DNA of 64,000 nucleotides, taken from positions 179,848 through 243,847 of the forward strand of contig NZ_VKKS01000002.1 of NCBI RefSeq assembly GCF_019402645.1, given 5' to 3'. A program made the translations under genes and the position numbers. Shown in pieces: positions 35,208 to 44,840 of the stretch. This DNA is from Morganella morganii. Lineage in GTDB: Bacteria > Pseudomonadota > Gammaproteobacteria > Enterobacterales > Enterobacteriaceae. How positions within the stretch are numbered: position 1 is the first letter of the stretch; the number at the start of each line of letters is the position of its first letter. A model generated the notes under the pieces. That model was not told where the DNA came from, did not search any database, and was given only the letters and a program-made list of their open reading frames with translations.

Positions 35208-35687
35208 ATGAAAATGATGATTAACAAAAAAGCACTCGTTGTAGCCGGGCTTTCACTGGTTATTTCTGCCTGCTCAACATCACCGGTAAAGAAAAATACG
35301 GCAGCAGTTAAAAACACGCCGGTGAAACAGCAAACCCGTTCTGCCACACCTAATGTGACCGGTAATAACGCGGCACAGGCGTATGTGGGAAGCAAACAAA
35401 TAGCATCACAGGGTATTGTTATTGCATCAACTAATAATGCCTGTGTGGATGGGTTTAATTTCCTTAAAGGCGTAAACCAGGCTGAGTTTAATGATTTCTC
35501 ATCAAGCTACGGGCGTATTAATCAGAACTATACCTTCTTAAACGTCAATAAAGAGATTATGGATAAAGACTCCCGTGAAGTGTTATCCATGACTCTGAAT
35601 AAAAAACTGGACACCTTATGTACCAAAGTTCAGTACGCAGGTTTCATCGGGGTGAAAGATAAAATAAAAGCACTTTCTGATATTTAA
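35208..35687 (+). CDS. lipoprotein, family A (paralogue of the gene at 47993-48394)
   Basis: 159 aa. Signal peptide with lipobox VISAC; the lipidated residue is C22. A Lys/Thr/Gln-rich linker follows, then a ~85-residue helical domain with two Cys that resembles the lipoprotein encoded at 47993-48394. Shared features are C-(V/I)-D near the domain start, an N...F-x-FL-x-x-N block, IMD-x-D, KL-x-x-x-C and a basic end. AGGAATAA precedes the ATG. It lies 37 bases before the large invasin gene and may help its assembly or anchor in the outer membrane (inference). No named family recognised. Confidence 0.8.
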   Translation: MKMMINKKALVVAGLSLVISACSTSPVKKNTAAVKNTPVKQQTRSATPNVTGNNAAQAYVGSKQIASQGIVIASTNNACVDGFNFLKGVNQAEFNDFSSSYGRINQNYTFLNVNKEIMDKDSREVLSMTLNKKLDTLCTKVQYAGFIGVKDKIKALSDI

Positions 35688-35724
35688 TTTTTCTGAATTT
35701 TAATCTCACTTCGGGGATGTATTC

Positions 35725-38700
35725 ATGCCTGTGACTTCGTATTACTCAAAAACAAAGAGGGTAACAGCCTATCTGTTGCTTTTTTTGCAGTTATTTTTTC
35801 CGGTGTCGACGGCAACATTATCTGTTGCTTACGCGGCAGAGCAAAATGATGCATTAATTATGTCAGAAACATTTGACGGGCTTAATGCACTGATGGATAC
35901 ATCCCCGGTTCCGCCTCCGGAACCACAGGGCGGAAAAACCGCTTCCGGCAGTACTCTCAGCAGTGAGGGATTTACTGTTGAAATGCCATCCGGCAGTGAG
36001 TACGGCGTGATGCCGGCCGGTTCGGACAGCGGCTTTATCTCAGGACAGAACGGCATGCCGTTCCCGATGAGTGTCAGCACGCTTCCGGATCCGGCAAACC
36101 TTGCACCGCGCGATAATACCGTGCGGACAGATGATGTCTTCAGCGCATTACCGACCCTTGGTCTGCCGGACAGCTCTCCGGAAGATGAAGCGGCGCAGAA
36201 TGAAGCCCGCTGGGCGGGTAATGCTTCACAGGCAGGGCAGATCCTCTCCGGTGAAGATGCCGTTGACGCCTCTCTCGGTTATGTGCGCGGTATTGGTGAA
36301 AACCTGCTGAACCAGCAGGTGAATGACTGGCTGAATCAGGTGGGTCATGCCCGCATTCAGTTCGGCAGCAATAAAACCGGTGATGCCGATGTGCTGGTGC
36401 CGTTAGTTGATAATCCGAACAGCCTGCTGTTTTCACAGGTCGGGCTTCGTGCCAATGAAGAACGTACCACCACCAACCTCGGTCTGGGCTACCGTCAGTA
36501 TGAAGACGGCTGGATGTGGGGGGTGAACAGCTTTTATGACTATGATATCACCGGCGGTAACTCGCGGGTCGGTGTCGGCGGTGAGTTATGGGCTGATTAC
36601 CTGAAATTTGCGGCCAACGGCTACTTCAGGGTAACAGACTGGCACCAGTCAAAACTGCATGAAATGCGCGATTACGATGAACGCCCGGCTAACGGGTTTG
36701 ATATCCGTGCGGAGGGCTATCTGCCGGATTATCCGCAGTTAGGCGCATTTGCAAAATATGAACAGTACTTCGGTGACGGCATCAGCCTGGCCAGTACCAC
36801 CTCTTCCGGTGAACTGAAAAATAACCCGTCGGTCTCTACCATCGGACTCAGTTACACCCCGTTCCCGCTGATCACGTTCAAAGGTCAGACATCCCGCGGT
36901 GATTCCGACGACAGCCAGGTTGGTATGGAGCTTTCCTACCGTTTCGGCGTGCCGTTATCACAGCAGCTGGATACTGATAATGTTGATCTGATGCGTAACC
37001 TGGCGGGTAACCGTTACGACTTCGTCGACAGAAACTACAACATTGTGATGCAGTACCGTAAGCAGGAGCTGCTGCGGATTGCACTGCCACCGGCACTTCG
37101 TGGTGAAGCGGCACAGACACTGCCGGTGACAGTCAGTGTGCTGAAAGCCAAATACGGCCTGAAATCACTGCGCTGGTCAGCACCTGAACTGCTGGCAAAC
37201 GGCGGTGAGATCAAACAGACCGGGCTGACCACGGCGGATATTACCCTGCCGGCCTATATCTTTGCTAACCGCAGCGGTGAACCTCAGGGCTACCGTGTGA
37301 CAGCGGTCGGAGAGGATAACGAGGGCAACCCGTCCAACACCGCAGAAATGTGGGTGAATGTGATCCCGTCTGTGGAAACTATTACCCGTCTGACAGTAAC
37401 GCCGAATCAGTCTTTAGTCGCCAATAACAGCGACCAGTTTACTGCCGTTGCGCTGTTGCAGAATGACAAGGGTGAAGTGCTGCCGAATAAAGCGGTTACT
37501 TTCAGTGTTTCCGGCCTGAAAAATCCGGAAGGTGTGACGATTTATGATGCGGATGGCAACAACGGGCAGACCCTGACCGTGATCTCCGGGCCGGACGGCA
37601 CGGCGACCGTGAAAATCATCAGTAAATCTGCCGGTAAAGCGCAGTTGCTGGCGAAGATGCGTAACGGTAACAGCCGTACCGAAGCGATCACCTATATTGC
37701 GGATATCAGTACTGCAAAAATCAAAACCCTTGAGTTAACCAATAACAAAGCGGTGGCCGACGGCCAGGCGAAAAATATCGCCGTGGCAACAGTGACTGAC
37801 CAGTTTGATAACCAGGTGGAAAACTTCCCGTTAACCGCCGGGGCGGATAACGGCGCGACAGTTACTGACCCTAACCAGCAGACTGACAGTAACGGGCAGG
37901 TCACTATCCGTTTCAGCAGTGAGACTGCCGGGGATTCAAAACTGGTGGTTGAGGGAACCGGCACCTCGAAGAGCGTGACCGCGCAGTTCGTTGCGGATAT
38001 GAGTACCGCAAAAATTCACAGTGTGACAACGGAAGATGACGGCGCGGTGGCAAACGGACAGGCGAAGAACAGTGTGCTGGTGACGGTGACAGATAACCGG
38101 AATAATCCGCTGGCGGGTGCACCGGTAACCATCAGTGTACCGGGAACCGCCCGTTACCAGACTCAGCCGGCAAGCGGAATGACGGATAATCAGGGACGTC
38201 TGCGTGTCTATATCACTAACACCAAAGCCGGTTCAGAGGACTACACCTTCAGTATCAATGACAGCAGTGTCACCAGACAGTTGTTGTTTAAACCGGATGA
38301 ATCCACGGCCACCATTACAGACTCACAACTGAAAATCATGGATGATGGTCAGAAAGCAGACGGCACATCGGTAAACCGGGTACAGGCGACTGTTGCGGAT
38401 GCTTATGGTAACCATATCCCGGGCTATACCGTACAGTTTATTACGGACAACAATGCTCTGCCGTCGCAGTCTCAGCTGACGACGGACAGCAACGGTGAAA
38501 CAGTCTTTGAGCTGACGAATACCAAAGCCGGTAAAACGAAGGTCACTGCGCTGGTTAACGGTAAAACGGCATCAGTAAATGTGACATTTACGGCTGACAG
38601 CGCCACAGCAAAAATTGCGGATATGACGATTACGGCGGATAACCGGCCGGCAAACGGCGAAGCACAGAACTCGGTGGATGTTACGGTAACAGACGCTTCC

Positions 38701-41700
38701 GGTAACATTGTGCCGTATGTGGCTGTTCTTTTCACCACAGATAACAGCGCACAACCGGCATCACAGTCACTGATGACGGATGAGAACGGTAAAATCTCAT
38801 TCAGTATGACCAATACGGTGGCAACACAGGTCAGCGTGACTGCCAAAGTGAACATCAGTGAGATGAGTACGGTTGTGACGTTTACAGCAGATACCACCAA
38901 TCCGGATGCCGGTAAATCATCTCTGTCGGCTGAGCCGATGGTCATTGTGGCGGACGGTAACACGGAGTCAGCACTGAAGTTCACTCTGAAAGATAAATTC
39001 GGAAACAATATCCCTTCTCAGAGTGTGGAATTTAAATCTGATCTGACGGACAGCAAACTGAGTGCAACGACGGAAAATCCGGACGGAACTTACAGTGCAA
39101 CACTGACGGGAACCAAAGCCGGTAATGCCAAAATCACGGTTGTACTTAACGGAAAAGCATTCGCGGTTGCCCCGGTTATTGTAAAACTGACTGCTGACAG
39201 CAGTAATCCGGATGGCAGTAAATCAGAGCTGAGTGCCACGCCTGCAACGATTGTGGCGAATAATACACAGGAATCGGTACTCAAACTGATCCTGCGGGAT
39301 GCTAACAATAACCTGATTTCCGGACAAACGGTGATATTTACCACTGTACTTAATGGTGTGACTATCTCCGGTACGGCAGAGGATCAGGACGGTATTTATA
39401 CCGCAGCCCTGAAAGGTACTGTTGCCGGTACGGCACCGGTTAAGGTTTCTGTCAGCGGCACTGAACTGGCGGTAAATGCAGTGAGTGTCGAACTGACAGC
39501 AGACAGTTCAAATCCGGACAGCAGTAAGTCAGTCCTGGAAGCAGCGCCTGCGACTATTGTGGCTGATAATACAAAGGAATCAGTACTTAAACTGACACTG
39601 CGTGATGTTAACGGTAACCTGATTCCGGGACAGACTGTTCTGTTCAAGGCGGATCTGGGCGGTACCGTTATCAGCGGTACGGCTGAAGATACTGCGGGTG
39701 TCTATACCGCAACACTGAAAGGTACCAAAGCCGGAGATGCGCATATTACCGTTACACTGAACGGCAATGCATTCAACGTGACAGGAACAACAGTCATACT
39801 GACAGCAGACAGCACTAATCCGGACAACGGTAAGTCTGAGCTGACAGCAACACCGGACACCATTGTCGCGGACGGCGCTGACAAATCGGTACTGAAACTG
39901 ATCCTGCGTGATGCCAACGATAACCTGATCACCGGACAGGATGTGGTGTTCATTACCGATCCGGGTAATGTCTCCGTCACTCCGGCAGCAGAGAACACCG
40001 GCGGAACATATACAGCTGAGCTCAAAGGAACTCAGGCAGGTGTTGTGGCTGTGAAGGTCAAAGTCAATGGTACTGAATTGCCGGCAACCTCGGTGAACGT
40101 GACACTCACCGGTGATAAAAATCATCCTGACATCAGCAAATCAGAATTGACAGCATTACCGGATACGATCGTGGCTGACGGTAATGATGGGTCGGCACTG
40201 AAACTCATCCTGCGTGATGTCAACGGTAACCTGATCACCGGGCAGGTAGTCAGCTTCAGCACAGCACTCGGAAATACAGCAATAACGGACGATGCGGAAG
40301 CTCAGGCCGGTACCTATACCGCAACGCTGAAGGGAACGACGGCCGGTACAGCAACCATCAAAGTCAGCTTAAATGGTACTGAACTGGCGGGGATGACCAA
40401 AGATGTGACGCTGATTGGTGATAAAACTAACCCTGATATCACTAAATCTGAACTGACAGCAACACCGGATACGATTGTGGCTGACGGTCAGGATGGATCA
40501 GCACTGAAGCTTATTCTGCGTGATGTCAACGGTAACCTGATCACCGGGCAGACAGTATTGTTCAGCACGGCACTGGAAAATACCGCAATAACGGACAATG
40601 CGGAAGCTCAGGGCGGTACCTATACTGCGACGCTGAAGGGAACGACGGCTGGTACGGCAACCCTCAAAGTCAGTTTAAATGGTACTGAACTGGCGGGAAT
40701 CACCAAAGATGTGACGCTGATTGGTGATAAGACTAATCCGGACAGCACTAAATCTGAACTGACAGCAACACCGGATACGATTGTGGCTGACGGTAAGGAA
40801 GGATCAGTACTGAAGCTTGTTCTGCGTGATGTTAATAATAACCTCCTGCCGGGACAAACCGTGGAATTCACTACCGGGCTGGAAAATGTTGCAATAACGG
40901 ACAATGACGAACCTCAGGATGGCGTTTATACCGCGACGCTGAAGGGGACAACGGCCGGTACAGCGACCATTAAAGTGAAGGTAAACGGTACTGAACTGAC
41001 GGGTATTACCACCGATGTGATACTGATTGGTGATAAAAACAATCCGGATGCTACTAAATCAGTACTGACCGCATTGCCGGATACGATTGTGGCTGACGGT
41101 ACCGATGAATCAGAACTGAAACTTATCCTGCGGGATATCAACGGCAACCTGATCACCGGTCAGGACGTCGGGTTCGGAGTAACTCTGGAAAATACCACGG
41201 TTGGTAATGCCGGTGAAAATACCGGCGGGACGTATACAGCAACCCTGACAGGAACGAAGTCCGGCAAGGCAACTATCAGTGTGACTGTCAACGGTACGGC
41301 ACTTGCGGTCACTGCGGCAGAGGTAACTCTGACGGCAGATAAGGATAATCCGGACAGCGGCAAGTCGGAGCTGACGGCGGATCCGGATACGATTGTGGCA
41401 AATAACACGGATGAATCAGTACTGAAACTGACCCTGCGTGATGTCAACGGTAACCTGATCACCGGACAGACGGTTGAACTCAAAACAACGCTGGAAAATA
41501 CGGTAATCACAATGACGCCGGGAGATCAGGATGGTGTCTATACCGCTAACCTGAAAGGGACAAAAGCCGGAACGGCGACGGTCACTGTGACGGTTAACGG
41601 AACGGAACTGGCGGGACTGACCAAGGATGTCACACTGATTGGAGACAAGGACAATCCGGACAGCGGTAAATCAGAACTGGTGGTAACACCGGAGACGATT

Positions 41701-42306
41701 ACCGCTGATGATACAGAAACGTCGGCGCTGAAACTGATTCTGCGCGATGTTAACAATAACCTGATCACCGGACAGACTGTTGAGTTCAGTACTGCGTTAA
41801 TCAATACCACTATCACAGATAAACCGGAATCACCGCAAGGTACGTACAATGCCGCGCTGAAAGGAAAAACAGCCGGTAATGCGGAGATAAAAGTGAAGGT
41901 GAATGGTGCAGAGTTCGGCGTTGCATCAAAAACGGTGAAACTGGTCGCAGATAAGAGCACGGCAAAAATGGTTATCACGAACTTAAATCAGGATAAACAT
42001 GCCGTTGCCGATACAGTATCGGTCAACAATTTAGAGATAAAAGTTGTTGATGCCAATGATAACCCGATTAGTGGCGTGAATATCAAGGTCACAGAAAAAG
42101 CGCAGCCTGCAATGGTGATGATAGACAATGCGGAAGGTGTTACCGCTGCGGACGGGGTATTTAAACCGGGCGTCAGAAGTAAAATTCAGAATGTCAGTTT
42201 ATCTGTATCGGCAAAAGATACAGACGGAATCGACCTTAATGAAGATTATGCACTGATATTTGACTTGGTGAAATTCACTCTGAAGTCAGCCATCGTAACC
42301 AATTAA
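35725..42306 (+). CDS. invasin/intimin-type inverse autotransporter with 16 Ig-like domains
   Basis: 2193 aa surface adhesin. The signal peptide ends near AYA-AEQ (~residue 38). A ~155-residue Pro/Gly/acid linker takes the place where other members have a LysM domain. The inverse-autotransporter beta-barrel (residues ~195-445) has the family motifs QVGHARIQFGS, LGLGYRQY and VNSFYDYD. About 16 Ig-like (Big_1/BID) domains follow. Domains 6-15 begin at exact 306-base intervals from 38920 to 41674 and share TPDTIVADG, LKLxLRD and GTYTATLKGT. The C-terminal domain differs (VNNLEIKVVDANDNP) and no lectin-like tip with a disulfide is seen. It would display a long rigid stalk on the cell. Confidence 0.93.
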   Translation: MPVTSYYSKTKRVTAYLLLFLQLFFPVSTATLSVAYAAEQNDALIMSETFDGLNALMDTSPVPPPEPQGGKTASGSTLSSEGFTVEMPSGSEYGVMPAGSDSGFISGQNGMPFPMSVSTLPDPANLAPRDNTVRTDDVFSALPTLGLPDSSPEDEAAQNEARWAGNASQAGQILSGEDAVDASLGYVRGIGENLLNQQVNDWLNQVGHARIQFGSNKTGDADVLVPLVDNPNSLLFSQVGLRANEERTTTNLGLGYRQYEDGWMWGVNSFYDYDITGGNSRVGVGGELWADYLKFAANGYFRVTDWHQSKLHEMRDYDERPANGFDIRAEGYLPDYPQLGAFAKYEQYFGDGISLASTTSSGELKNNPSVSTIGLSYTPFPLITFKGQTSRGDSDDSQVGMELSYRFGVPLSQQLDTDNVDLMRNLAGNRYDFVDRNYNIVMQYRKQELLRIALPPALRGEAAQTLPVTVSVLKAKYGLKSLRWSAPELLANGGEIKQTGLTTADITLPAYIFANRSGEPQGYRVTAVGEDNEGNPSNTAEMWVNVIPSVETITRLTVTPNQSLVANNSDQFTAVALLQNDKGEVLPNKAVTFSVSGLKNPEGVTIYDADGNNGQTLTVISGPDGTATVKIISKSAGKAQLLAKMRNGNSRTEAITYIADISTAKIKTLELTNNKAVADGQAKNIAVATVTDQFDNQVENFPLTAGADNGATVTDPNQQTDSNGQVTIRFSSETAGDSKLVVEGTGTSKSVTAQFVADMSTAKIHSVTTEDDGAVANGQAKNSVLVTVTDNRNNPLAGAPVTISVPGTARYQTQPASGMTDNQGRLRVYITNTKAGSEDYTFSINDSSVTRQLLFKPDESTATITDSQLKIMDDGQKADGTSVNRVQATVADAYGNHIPGYTVQFITDNNALPSQSQLTTDSNGETVFELTNTKAGKTKVTALVNGKTASVNVTFTADSATAKIADMTITADNRPANGEAQNSVDVTVTDASGNIVPYVAVLFTTDNSAQPASQSLMTDENGKISFSMTNTVATQVSVTAKVNISEMSTVVTFTADTTNPDAGKSSLSAEPMVIVADGNTESALKFTLKDKFGNNIPSQSVEFKSDLTDSKLSATTENPDGTYSATLTGTKAGNAKITVVLNGKAFAVAPVIVKLTADSSNPDGSKSELSATPATIVANNTQESVLKLILRDANNNLISGQTVIFTTVLNGVTISGTAEDQDGIYTAALKGTVAGTAPVKVSVSGTELAVNAVSVELTADSSNPDSSKSVLEAAPATIVADNTKESVLKLTLRDVNGNLIPGQTVLFKADLGGTVISGTAEDTAGVYTATLKGTKAGDAHITVTLNGNAFNVTGTTVILTADSTNPDNGKSELTATPDTIVADGADKSVLKLILRDANDNLITGQDVVFITDPGNVSVTPAAENTGGTYTAELKGTQAGVVAVKVKVNGTELPATSVNVTLTGDKNHPDISKSELTALPDTIVADGNDGSALKLILRDVNGNLITGQVVSFSTALGNTAITDDAEAQAGTYTATLKGTTAGTATIKVSLNGTELAGMTKDVTLIGDKTNPDITKSELTATPDTIVADGQDGSALKLILRDVNGNLITGQTVLFSTALENTAITDNAEAQGGTYTATLKGTTAGTATLKVSLNGTELAGITKDVTLIGDKTNPDSTKSELTATPDTIVADGKEGSVLKLVLRDVNNNLLPGQTVEFTTGLENVAITDNDEPQDGVYTATLKGTTAGTATIKVKVNGTELTGITTDVILIGDKNNPDATKSVLTALPDTIVADGTDESELKLILRDINGNLITGQDVGFGVTLENTTVGNAGENTGGTYTATLTGTKSGKATISVTVNGTALAVTAAEVTLTADKDNPDSGKSELTADPDTIVANNTDESVLKLTLRDVNGNLITGQTVELKTTLENTVITMTPGDQDGVYTANLKGTKAGTATVTVTVNGTELAGLTKDVTLIGDKDNPDSGKSELVVTPETITADDTETSALKLILRDVNNNLITGQTVEFSTALINTTITDKPESPQGTYNAALKGKTAGNAEIKVKVNGAEFGVASKTVKLVADKSTAKMVITNLNQDKHAVADTVSVNNLEIKVVDANDNPISGVNIKVTEKAQPAMVMIDNAEGVTAADGVFKPGVRSKIQNVSLSVSAKDTDGIDLNEDYALIFDLVKFTLKSAIVTN
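38920..41964 (+). repeat. ten in-frame 306-bp repeats encoding Ig-like domains
   Basis: Unit starts at 38920, 39226, 39532, 39838, 40144, 40450, 40756, 41062, 41368 and 41674 keep the period of 306 bases with no indel; the tenth unit is slightly shorter at its end. The units at 40144, 40450 and 40756 are the most alike. Uniform phase and high identity point to recent expansion by recombination and make copy-number variation between strains likely. Confidence 0.92.
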
Positions 42307-42318
42307 TCCGTTACTGAG

Positions 42319-42345
42319 TTGCCGGTATAAACATTATACCGGCAA
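42319..42345 (+). terminator. strong hairpin between the invasin and the next gene
   Basis: TTGCCGGTATAA and TTATACCGGCAA, perfect 12-bp arms with an ACA loop, 12 bases after the invasin stop. The following bases (TTCAGCTCTGTTTTTA) have a T-run only 10 bases later, so it may be a leaky terminator or an mRNA-stabilising hairpin. Confidence 0.6.
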
Positions 42346-42374
42346 TTCAGCTCTGTTTTTATAAGGGTAATGCA

Positions 42375-43343
42375 ATGAAAAATAAAATAATTGCCATGGC
42401 ATTGATTGTGTTGTCGGGCAATGCATATGCACATTATCAGGTCGAAAATGTAAAAACGACCACCAGGATATTTTCATTTGAACTGATTCATAAGTATCTG
42501 GTGGGTCATGAAACTAATCATGCAAATACATGCAGAAAAACCTATACAAATAATAAACTGGAGTCCTGTACTCTGAATTATAAAGTGACATCCGGTGGTA
42601 ATAATAAAGTGATTAAAACCGGTTTTGTTGATTTGCGGGGAGACGGCAGTTTTGATCAGGAACTGATGAGTGCCACAACACATTATAATGCGTTACGGGT
42701 GGCAGAGGCTCATGGTGTTGATTTAACTCAGCTTGTTGAAATTCCGCGTGAAGATATTACGACACTGACCGGCGGAAACAACCGGTATACAGTAAATACG
42801 TCATCGGCGGGGCGCGTTTGTGATGCAAATTCGTCAACATGTAAAGATTATGCAGATTCAGGTTATACCACTCACACATTAAATTTTACGACTATGAAAG
42901 ACTTGCAGGTTGCCTGTGAGTTCACCAGTAAAGATATATCCGTTAAAACATCATTGTCTGAGGATAATCTGTATTTATATGATGGTGCTGCCAATCAGAA
43001 AATACTGTCCTATAACTATGATGTGGATAATGTGTCGGTTGACTGTGTTAACTGGCTTTCAACCGCAATATCAAAAGATGTCACGCTGAAGTATGAGGTT
43101 TTGGATAAAACAGTGACTGATGGCGACACTCAGCTGACCTGTAAATTATTCGGCAATAATACCGGGACAACTTCACCGTCATCGTCAACGAACAGGATCA
43201 CTATCTCTGGATTCTCGACGAAAGATGAAACTTTTAAAATTCCGGAAGCATTTCTGGGTTTTTATGTTTCATCACCTTCAGGAAGTGCGCAAACGTCTGT
43301 TTCATTCGATTGTAACTTCCCGTTATCAACAGAGATTAAATAA
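42375..43343 (+). CDS. secreted Cys-containing protein downstream of the invasin
   Basis: 322 aa with a clear Sec signal peptide (cleavage expected after GNAYA). The mature protein has eight or nine Cys in spaced pairs (for example near residues 53/66 and 148/157), suggesting disulfides in the periplasm or at the surface. Its second half is beta-rich and Ser/Thr-rich. I do not recognise a family. It starts 68 bases after the invasin stop, beyond a strong hairpin, so it may be read through at reduced level. A role as a partner or accessory of the adhesin is inferred from position only. Confidence 0.78.
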   Translation: MKNKIIAMALIVLSGNAYAHYQVENVKTTTRIFSFELIHKYLVGHETNHANTCRKTYTNNKLESCTLNYKVTSGGNNKVIKTGFVDLRGDGSFDQELMSATTHYNALRVAEAHGVDLTQLVEIPREDITTLTGGNNRYTVNTSSAGRVCDANSSTCKDYADSGYTTHTLNFTTMKDLQVACEFTSKDISVKTSLSEDNLYLYDGAANQKILSYNYDVDNVSVDCVNWLSTAISKDVTLKYEVLDKTVTDGDTQLTCKLFGNNTGTTSPSSSTNRITISGFSTKDETFKIPEAFLGFYVSSPSGSAQTSVSFDCNFPLSTEIK

Positions 43344-43386
43344 TAACCCAGGAGAAATCAGTTTAATAATCCAGGTATGCGGTCGG

Positions 43387-43429
43387 ACACTGAAATAGTG
43401 TAATACTTATATTATTCACTATTTTAGTG
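43387..43429. repeat. imperfect long hairpin
   Basis: CACTGAAATAGTG(T)AATA pairs with TATTCACTATTTTAGTG across a seven-base loop, with one mismatch and one bulge. There is no T-run, so a classical terminator is unlikely; it might be a transposon-end or RNA-processing structure. It lies ~45 bases after the secreted-protein gene. Confidence 0.6.
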
Positions 43430-43893
43430 GTCGTCCGTATCAGACAACAGTACTTCCCATTTTATTTCATTTCTGTTTCTTCTGTCAGTGATTTTCCGGA
43501 TTTAAACTTCTTTGACTGGTATTTATGTATTGTTATCTGATGAATTTTAGACTACCCGGTAAGGTATTGTAATTTAATAAAACGGAAATTTAAATCCCAT
43601 AATAAAGTAATGATGTCTTTGCTCATATTTCATAGTGATATCTGGTGTGGTGGTTCTTATGTATACTTTTTTAAAAAATAGTTAAATAAAAATATATTGA
43701 AAGAGAAATCCGGGTGGGCATTGGTTGTTATTCAAAATAATTAATTGATTATTAACAACTTTTTTCTGTTTTTAACCTGTTCCAGAGACATGTGTATACT
43801 GTGTAATAATGTAAAAATATGTCTTATTGCTTACTTGTCATGATATATAAATAACTCAAATAATAAGTATTAAAATTAATTTCTGATGCCAGT

Positions 43894-43914
43894 TAAGATA
43901 AAACGTTTATCTTA
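43894..43914. promoter_or_regulatory. perfect 9-bp inverted repeat, possible operator
   Basis: TAAGATAAA and TTTATCTTA separated by ACG. It sits in the AT-rich spacer upstream of the decayed second invasin. The short centre fits a dimeric DNA-binding protein; which one is unknown. Confidence 0.35.
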
Positions 43915-44159
43915 TTATCAACTGGTTTTTACAGGTGATGGATATGCGTGATTCTGTCGTAATAATTAACCAAATTTATCTGTTGTGAATAACAGAGTCA
44001 GAAATAAATACTCTTGTGAATCGTGAGTATTCATTGCGAGTAAAAAAATAACATGTTTTTATAATGTATCCGGTGATTGGAGTTATTAGTGAAAATAATA
44101 AAAGAAATGTTTTCTGATAATTAATTTATGGCTTTAATCTTACTTTCGGTGATGTATTC

Positions 44160-44767
44160 ATGCCTGTGACTTCGTATTACTCAAAAATAAAGAGGGTAAC
44201 CCGGATGCTCAGAAATCTTTACTAACCGCTGTTCCTGACACTATTGTGGCTGATGGTAAGGCAGGGTCAGTGCTGCACAGGGAAGCCAGACGGTTAATGC
44301 GGATCAGAAAGTTTTCTTTGAAGAGTTGTTCTCAACATCGGTGCTGGTGATTGATGCAATTGCAGCCGGAGATAAGCCAATTAACGGGGCACACGTTGAG
44401 ATCTTCACGGAAGATGGTTCGGAATTGCTGTACGAGAAGACAACGGATGCAACCGGTAAGTTCAAGGTTGATCTGGTTGGCGGAAAGTATGCAATTAAGA
44501 TTACGGCGAATGGATATGACGACTATGATGACTTTATGGATGTGAAGAGCGGGTGCAGACACCAAATTATCAACAGCGAAGGTATTACTTTTCCTGAATA
44601 AGGACTTAACGCTGAAATCAGGTACATCCGGGATGATGAGTTTTAATGCGCCGGATGCGATTGTCCCTGCGAAAGCACAATGGATTGTATTTGATATTAT
44701 TGTTGATTCGAATAATGAAGTTCAGGTTGTACCAAAAGGAACGGTATCATCAACCGAACCAACTTAA
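44160..44767 (+). pseudogene. decayed second invasin: 5' end, repeat fragment and a different C-terminal tip
   Basis: The first ~40 coding bases (44160-44200), plus about 27 upstream bases, nearly match the start of the 2193-aa invasin. They are then fused to a piece of an Ig-repeat (SLLTAVPDTIVADGKAGSVL). The frame is lost near 44272, where a deletion joins this to QGSQTVNADQK. From there about 90 codons encode a prealbumin/Cna-B-like fold (AGDKPINGAHVEIFTEDG ... GKYAIKITANGYDD). A second frameshift near 44555 is needed to reach the last ~70 codons, which end at 44767. The tip has no counterpart in the intact invasin, so this was a distinct paralogue or allele. The 275-base open stretch 44326-44601 is only part of it. 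Confidence 0.75.
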
Positions 44768-44779
44768 ATAAGAAAAGTT

Positions 44780-44840
44780 ACTGCCAGCCGGTAACAATAA
44801 TAGAAGCTTCTGACAGAAATGCCGGTGGCTTCTTTATTTT
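44780..44840 (+). terminator. possible terminator after the decayed invasin
   Basis: GCCAGCCGG and CCGGTGGC can pair around an inner GAAGCTTC palindrome, followed by TTCTTTATTTT. Moderately convincing. Confidence 0.4.

Larger units (their letters stand above)
43344..44159. other. AT-rich region with two structured inverted repeats
   Basis: About 815 bases, no supported gene. A long imperfect hairpin lies at 43387-43429 and a perfect 9-bp inverted repeat at 43894-43914. The last ~30 bases (from about 44133) are a copy of the invasin gene's upstream sequence (from ~35694). Confidence 0.5.

Noticed and set aside
38920..41964. Regular repeats considered as a CRISPR array
   Set aside because: The period is 306 bases, units are coding and in frame, and there are no unique spacers between short repeats.
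35725..42306. Long minus-strand frames opposite the invasin repeats
   Set aside because: They recur with the 306-bp period simply because the repeat's reverse strand is open; they are shadows.
42375..43343. Secreted protein might be an AA10 lytic polysaccharide monooxygenase, because the mature N-terminus would be His
   Set aside because: After the His the expected Gly and the AA10 pattern are absent, and no second conserved His context was found.
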